64,000 nt of DNA, taken from the NCBI GenBank assembly GCA_024229115.1, contig JAAEST010000114.1, positions 86,815 to 150,814 of the forward strand. The letters run 5' to 3'. Made by a program: the position numbers and the translations under genes. The notes beneath the pieces are model-generated. The model worked only from the letters and a program-made list of their open reading frames with translations. It was not told where the DNA came from and ran no database searches. Positions 59,917 to 64,000 of this stretch are shown piece after piece. Positions within the stretch are counted from its first letter, which is position 1; the number at the start of each line of letters is the position of its first letter. This stretch comes from Oligoflexia bacterium. Its GTDB lineage: Bacteria; Bdellovibrionota; Bacteriovoracia; Bacteriovoracales; Bacteriovoracaceae.

Positions 59917-60228
59917 TTTGTACTCCGTTTAGTTTAAAAAAGTTTAAGTTTTTAGTTTCGTAAATTTTTTTGAGAAACTTTCATTTCCCTGCCGGCAAAT
60001 ACAAATTAAAAAACTCAACTTTTTCTGTAAATCGATTTCAAGTTTTTTATAAAAAAACTGTTCCCAAATGTGTACACTTTTCCAGCGCCAACGTGATACC
60101 AGTTGGACACGTGTCCACTAATCTGTCTATATTCAGTGACAGGGCCGTACATTGTCCCTAAAACAACAACTCTACTTTATTAAGTAAATGTGTACAGTTA
60201 CTTTAATGTCCACAATATAAGGGTAGCA
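59917..60228. other. Gene-free region with palindromes and TGTGTACA repeats
   Basis: No ORF is credible here. It contains two copies of AAATGTGTACA (60,066-60,076 and 60,186-60,196), the 14-bp palindrome TGGACACGTGTCCA at 60,104-60,117, and related GTGACAGGGCC/TACATTGTCCCT stretches. As the region separates divergent genes, these are candidate operators for either gene, most simply for the TIGR02147 regulator downstream. Confidence 0.55.
60104..60117. promoter_or_regulatory. 14-bp perfect palindrome, candidate operator
   Basis: TGGACACGTGTCCA is perfectly self-complementary. It lies between two TGTGTACA copies and about 110 bp before the start codon of the TIGR02147-type gene. Confidence 0.5.
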
Positions 60229-61056
60229 ATGAATATTACTGAATATCTTGATTACAGAAAATATTTAAAAGACTTCTATCTTCAAAAGAAAGAAGCGAAT
60301 CCAGACTATAGTTATCGTCTCTTTATGAAAAAGGGCGGGTTATCTTCACCGTCACATTTAAAAATGATTATGGACGGAGAAAGAAACCTTACCTCAAATA
60401 CTATTCCAAAATACATTAAGGCCCTAGGGCTAACTAATAAGACAGAGATCGAATTCTTTGAGAACCTTGTTCATTATTCTCAAGCGAAAAATCAAGAGAC
60501 GAAGCTTGATTACTTCAATCGCTTGCTAGAACAAAAGAGAAAGAAAGGTCTTTCACCTTTAGAACTAGAACAATATGACTTCTTGAGTACTTGGTATCAT
60601 GTTGTTGTTTATGTACTTATTGATCTTCCAGGCTTTAAGAATGATTTAGATTGGCTTGCTTTAAAACTTAAAAAGAAAGTGAGTAAAAGGCATATTCAAA
60701 ATGCTCTTGAAAACTTGAAGAAACTAAGTCTTATAGAAGACGATCCAATAAAAGGTTTAAGACAAACTCAAGGTGCTCTCTCAACACCAGACGCAGACAT
60801 GAAGTCTCAAGCTATATATGAATACCATAAGTCCATGATCACTTTAGCAAATCATTCATTAGATGAAGATCTGGTAAGTGAACGTGAATTTAATGGTGTT
60901 ACCTTTCCTATTGATAAAGATAAGCTTCCTCTTCTTAAAGAAAAGATTAGGGAGTTTCGTAAAGAAATTAATGAGCTTACTTCAAATATGGAAAGTGCCA
61001 AGGATGTTTATCAATTAAATATCCAACTCTTCCCTCTTACTAAGGACTTACAATGA
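60229..61056 (+). CDS. TIGR02147-family putative regulator
   Basis: A 275-residue cytoplasmic protein starting at ATG 60,229 (AGGG upstream). It opens NITEYLDYRKYLKDFYLQKKEANPDYSYRLFMKKGGLSSPSHLKMIMDGERNL..., the hallmark of the TIGR02147 family, with an N-terminal HTH-like region and a DUF4423-like C-terminal domain. The family is unusually frequent in Bdellovibrio-type and Fibrobacter genomes and thought to be regulatory. It overlaps the following exported-protein gene by 4 bases. Confidence 0.85.
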   Translation: MNITEYLDYRKYLKDFYLQKKEANPDYSYRLFMKKGGLSSPSHLKMIMDGERNLTSNTIPKYIKALGLTNKTEIEFFENLVHYSQAKNQETKLDYFNRLLEQKRKKGLSPLELEQYDFLSTWYHVVVYVLIDLPGFKNDLDWLALKLKKKVSKRHIQNALENLKKLSLIEDDPIKGLRQTQGALSTPDADMKSQAIYEYHKSMITLANHSLDEDLVSEREFNGVTFPIDKDKLPLLKEKIREFRKEINELTSNMESAKDVYQLNIQLFPLTKDLQ

Positions 61057-61487
61057 GACAAATGACCCTACTCTTTTCTCTCTTTACAGTATTAGGCCTG
61101 AACGCCAAAACAGTTATTCGTGGCGGTGTTGATGTTGGCAATGGATTAACTATCCATCATTTACGTGAGCTCGATTATGAGCTCGAAATTGATTTAGTTC
61201 ATGATATTAAAAAACAATTAGAAGAAATTAAAAATGGGAAACATCCTGAAGTTATGGAAGCAATGATTGAAGGGATGTGTAAAACATCAACAGCAAGTTT
61301 TAGAAAACTTAGCATTAAAGAATATTATCCTGGTCTAGAAGAAGGCCGTCGAGTATTTGCTCGCAAAAGATACCGTGGCCTTATCACGATTGGCTTGAAA
61401 GATTGCCTCGTTCCTGAAATGATTAATAGCGACAATGAAGAATCATTAGTATTAATCAGAAATTGGGACGGGCTTGATGAAATTTGA
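61053..61487 (+). CDS. Small exported protein next to TIGR02147 regulator
   Basis: A 144-residue protein with a signal peptide (about 1-18, ending LNA). The mature part is mixed, with VHDIKKQLEEIKNGKHPEV and two Cys (IEGMCKTS and LKDCLVP) at similar spacing to a disulfide pair. No family recognised. It is coupled to the regulator through an ATGA overlap, an arrangement often seen for TIGR02147 genes with an exported partner. It overlaps sfsA by 11 bases. Confidence 0.75.
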   Translation: MRQMTLLFSLFTVLGLNAKTVIRGGVDVGNGLTIHHLRELDYELEIDLVHDIKKQLEEIKNGKHPEVMEAMIEGMCKTSTASFRKLSIKEYYPGLEEGRRVFARKRYRGLITIGLKDCLVPEMINSDNEESLVLIRNWDGLDEI

Positions 61488-62175
61488 AAACAAATTAATC
61501 AAAGGCAAAATATTAAAAAGATATAAGAGATTTCTAGCTGATATTGAACTAGAAGACGGTGAAGTTGTTGTTGCTCACACGGCTAATACTGGCTCTATGA
61601 AAACTTGTTGGGAACCAGGCTGGAAAGTTCTTTGTAGCTATCATGATAATCCTAAAAGAAAATTAAAATACTCTCTTGAAATGACCAATAATGGTAATAC
61701 ATGGATTGGTGTGAATACATCTCTTCCTAATAAGCTTGCCATGGAAGCAATTGCCAATGGAACAATTAAAGAGCTTGATGGTTATGAGACGATCAAGCCT
61801 GAAGCTAAGATTGGTCAAAGTCGAATTGATATCCTTTTAAAGGATGGTCCAACTGAACAATGCTATGTTGAAGTGAAGAATGTCACGATGCTGGGAGAAG
61901 ATGAAACGGGAATTTTTCCTGATTCAGTTTCAACCAGAGGTCAAAAACATTTACGTGAGCTCACTGACCTTGTTGGCCAAGGGATTAGGGCCTGTATGCT
62001 CTATGTTGTTCAACGTGAAGATGTAAATTCCTTCTCTCCAGCTGATGAAATTGATCCTGAATATGGGGAACTTCTAAGAGCTGCCGCTAAGGCCGGAGTA
62101 GAAATCCTCGCCTATCAATGTAAATTAACTCCTAGTAAAATCGAACTCTTAACTCCTATAAAAGTTAAACTGTGA
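61477..62175 (+). CDS. sfsA: Sugar fermentation stimulation protein homolog
   Basis: A 232-residue SfsA: FLADIELEDGEVVVAHTANTGSMKTCWEPG near 20-50, YSLEMTNNGNTWIGVNTSLPN, the nuclease-like IDILLKDGPTEQCYVEVKNVTM near 115-135 and FPDSVSTRGQKHLREL. It starts at ATG 61,477; a TTG three bases earlier is also possible. DNA-binding/nuclease-fold role is from family. It is translated in overlap with the exported-protein gene. Confidence 0.92.
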   Translation: MKFENKLIKGKILKRYKRFLADIELEDGEVVVAHTANTGSMKTCWEPGWKVLCSYHDNPKRKLKYSLEMTNNGNTWIGVNTSLPNKLAMEAIANGTIKELDGYETIKPEAKIGQSRIDILLKDGPTEQCYVEVKNVTMLGEDETGIFPDSVSTRGQKHLRELTDLVGQGIRACMLYVVQREDVNSFSPADEIDPEYGELLRAAAKAGVEILAYQCKLTPSKIELLTPIKVKL

Positions 62176-62281
62176 GTAAATAATACACGCTTAGCCGCAA
62201 CGCGTCTTAAATAGTGGTATGTTCTCCAAGGTTTTGAAAAAATTCAAGAAATTTAAGTATTGCTTTAACTAGGAGTCTCTA

Positions 62282-62956
62282 ATGAAGAAAGCACTATTAC
62301 TTATCTCTATGCTTTTAATGACAATCACGTCGGCTATGGCAAGAGATGGATACGCAACTCGTTACACAACAACTTATGAAACATGGGATAGATCATTCTC
62401 ATCTCACTACTCTTACCGTGAAGAAGTTTACACTTCATGTGGATACTACACATGTTATGAAGACTATTCACGTACATCAACAGTTTACGTTGAAGAAACA
62501 ATCATCGAGCACGGTGAGTACGCTGGTTATACAACTGTAAATGTATATAGAGATAGAAAATATAAGAACAAGTATGTAACTTACTACACTCACAACGGTA
62601 GAGTTGTAAGACGTCACTACCACAGACCACACAGAGTTGTTCGTCACAGAACTTATGTTCACAGACACTACCGCACTGTTAACTACGTTTATATCGATCA
62701 ATTTACAGCAGAAATCATCCTAGGTATGAAGTTTGTTGAGCTTGGTGCACACGTACTATCAGCTTGTGACTCTGACGATACAGCTTGTATTATGTTAGGA
62801 CTTGCTTCTTCAGTTTCAGGTTCATTAATCTCAATCTCTGCATCAGAAAGAGAAGCTGAGAGAACTGCTCTTCAAAGAAGAATCGAAGGTTACGACAAGG
62901 CACTTGATGATGAGATCCTTGATGAATCTTTCGACGAAGATCTTGAACTAGAATAG
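62282..62956 (+). CDS. Exported Tyr/His/Arg-rich protein
   Basis: A 224-residue protein with a signal peptide (about 1-20, ending SAMA) and a region (about 20-140) extremely rich in Tyr, Thr, His and Arg (HYSYREEVYTS, RRHYHRPHRVVRHRTYVHRHYR). Then a hydrophobic helix with a Cys pair (SACDSDDTACIML) and an acidic coiled end. No family recognised. The basic, aromatic stretch could bind nucleic acid, polysaccharide or metal; this is speculative. Followed by a strong terminator. Confidence 0.75.
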   Translation: MKKALLLISMLLMTITSAMARDGYATRYTTTYETWDRSFSSHYSYREEVYTSCGYYTCYEDYSRTSTVYVEETIIEHGEYAGYTTVNVYRDRKYKNKYVTYYTHNGRVVRRHYHRPHRVVRHRTYVHRHYRTVNYVYIDQFTAEIILGMKFVELGAHVLSACDSDDTACIMLGLASSVSGSLISISASEREAERTALQRRIEGYDKALDDEILDESFDEDLELE

Positions 62957-62997
62957 TCGGACTATAAAATATAAATATCGCTCAAGCGGTTAGAACT

Positions 62998-63023
62998 AGC
63001 CTCTCTTCGGAGAGGCTTTTTTT
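62998..63023 (+). terminator. Terminator with UUCG tetraloop
   Basis: AGCCTCTC/GAGAGGCT stem with a TTCG loop closed by C-G (very stable in RNA) and a T run. It ends the transcript of the Tyr/His/Arg-rich protein gene. Confidence 0.92.
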
Positions 63024-63068
63024 ATTCTTATTTTTAATATACTATCATAGTTTAAATAAGTGCTATTT

Positions 63069-63863
63069 ATGAAAACTATTATCATTCTACTACTATATCT
63101 ATCTTCTTTTTCTGCTTTATCTAAAAAGTTTGTCATTGGTTTATCAGATACTGAACATGGATTATTTAAAAAGGCAGATATTAAAAAAGTTATTCAATGT
63201 ACTCTAGGGCCTGAATATGATCAGATAAGTTTCTTAAAACTACCTTATATAAGAGGTGTTCATCTACTGAATGATACTAAGATAAATGCACTATACCCTG
63301 TTCGAAGTGGAGACTTAGAAGGGCTTTTTCCACTATATATTGATGAGGTTTTTATTATTTCTAAAAACTCTATCAATCTAAAAAATCATATAAATGTTGG
63401 AATAATTAAAGAATCTCATAGCACAACACTGAAAAAGTATAACAATTTAAATCCAACATATACTGTTAATTCAATTAATTCATTATTTACAGGTCTTAAA
63501 GCAGGCAGAGTAAAAAGTATTATTGTTAAAAGATCACAAATTCCTAAAAACTTTTCATTAGATAAGTATGAAATAAAATCTCTCAAATATGAAATTTCTG
63601 GAATAGCATTGTCTAAAAAAGATTTTTCACAAAAGTCCTTAGTTGAAATAAAGAAAAATTTTAGCAATTGTTTAAGTAGCATGAAATTTACTCTCATCAC
63701 TAACCGTAAAGAAGTAATCTATAAATCTTTGTTACCTGACATTAAAAAAATAATAAAAGCAACTGGTGTAATCAAGAATTCTAAGCTTGATAAAAACAAA
63801 GCTATTAAGCAATGGCACTCAGACTCTTCTAACAAAATAAAGGAACAGTTGAAAAAAAGGTGA
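63069..63863 (+). CDS. Periplasmic solute-binding-like protein (family 3 style)
   Basis: A 264-residue protein taken from ATG 63,069 with a signal peptide (about 1-19). Alternating strands and helices, e.g. FVIGLSDTEHGLFKKAD, YIRGVHLLNDTKINALYPV, INVGIIKESHSTTLKKYN, match the bilobed family 3 binding-protein style used in amino-acid uptake or sensing, though usual ligand residues are not clear. It has no transporter genes beside it. Its end merges with an unrelated gene fragment, so the last residues may not be original. Confidence 0.65.
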   Translation: MKTIIILLLYLSSFSALSKKFVIGLSDTEHGLFKKADIKKVIQCTLGPEYDQISFLKLPYIRGVHLLNDTKINALYPVRSGDLEGLFPLYIDEVFIISKNSINLKNHINVGIIKESHSTTLKKYNNLNPTYTVNSINSLFTGLKAGRVKSIIVKRSQIPKNFSLDKYEIKSLKYEISGIALSKKDFSQKSLVEIKKNFSNCLSSMKFTLITNRKEVIYKSLLPDIKKIIKATGVIKNSKLDKNKAIKQWHSDSSNKIKEQLKKR

Positions 63864-64000
63864 CACAGGTAAATATAATCACCCCGCCGATCCGAATCCG
63901 GCCAAGCTTGATCCTAACTTTCAGTACTGGGGCAGAACCGTAACAAATGAAAAAGGGGAGTATCTCTTTAAGACTATTATTCCTGGAGCATATCCTGCAA
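63853..64000 (+). pseudogene. Intradiol ring-cleavage dioxygenase fragment without a start (runs off the window)
   Basis: In the frame starting at 63,853 the last about 145 bases encode GDTGKYNHPADPNPAKLDPN...FQYWGRTVTNEKGEYLFKTI-PGAYPA, the middle of a catechol/protocatechuate-type dioxygenase (G-x-Y-x-H, F-x-GR, G-Y-F-TI-PG-YP). No start codon or N-terminal part precedes it; the frame has a stop just before, and the upstream DNA belongs to another gene. It is either a 5'-truncated remnant, a fusion across a recombination junction, or an assembly join. Whether the 3' part is intact lies outside the window. Confidence 0.6.

Noticed and set aside
63060..63863. Frameshift fusion of the solute-binding protein with the dioxygenase
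   Set aside because: A +1 shift would be needed at the A run and there is no slippery site of known type; the two families are unrelated, so a DNA junction is more likely.

Overview
The window is AT-rich DNA from a Gram-negative bacterium. The chromosomal part carries Sec-dependent secreted proteins, a large share of sensory proteins, a TIGR02147-type regulator, subtilisin-like and outer-membrane proteins, and bacterial L28/L33/L31, GltA, PyrE and SfsA. This mix best fits the Bdellovibrio/Halobacteriovorax group (Bdellovibrionota). That placement is an inference from gene content; no rRNA gene is present to confirm it.

Positions 1 to about 27,180 hold the right-hand part of an integrative conjugative element (ICE); its left end lies outside the window. 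(a) 1-6,600 is a regulatory island: a sigma-54-dependent response regulator, a small exported protein, a peptide-type solute-binding protein, an HExxH enzyme resembling the alpha-ketoglutarate peptide beta-hydroxylase family, and a membrane hybrid histidine kinase. It is bracketed by copies of the palindrome GTTACGAA-N2-TTCGTAAC. On both sides the palindromes sit 55-160 bp upstream of a good sigma-54 promoter, one reading into the regulator gene and one into the transfer operon. (b) 6,634-21,961 is the transfer operon: five very small genes, a coupling protein split between its Walker A and Walker B halves and fused to a TraU-like domain, a GspE/PilB-type ATPase, a thioredoxin-like protein, a 29-residue zinc-ribbon peptide, a pilin candidate, and TraL, TraE, TraK, TraB, TraV-like, TraC, TraH-like and TraG-like proteins (F-like mating-pair formation). 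(c) 21,961-25,300 is the mobilization region: a cluster of DNA palindromes, a lipoprotein, a MobC-like protein and a MOB relaxase. (d) 25,357-26,796 encodes an excisionase-like HTH protein and a tyrosine integrase, followed by a 390-bp structured intergenic region.

The strongest unexpected signal is in the transfer operon. The thioredoxin-like and TraB genes are each interrupted by a TAG stop two codons after a slippery Lys AAG codon, and both continue in the -1 frame. At each site the stop lies at the foot of a hairpin with a near-identical 15-nt loop and different but still complementary stems, in different codon phase. This looks like a shared programmed-frameshift RNA element. The second major signal is the regulatory island, which could be a peptide-sensing circuit that switches on conjugation.

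Positions 27,186-63,860 are chromosomal: an aminoglycoside-phosphotransferase-like kinase, an RND exporter operon with its LolA-like and outer-membrane partners, a purine-type 5'-nucleotidase, a histone-deacetylase-family protein, saccharopine dehydrogenase, a nucleosidase/SPL-type radical SAM pair, ribosomal proteins L28, L33 and L31, sensory proteins, ExbB/ExbD, a subtilase, GltA, PyrE, SfsA and several uncharacterised exported proteins. The last about 145 bases encode the middle of an intradiol ring-cleavage dioxygenase without its start, directly abutting the end of an unrelated gene.
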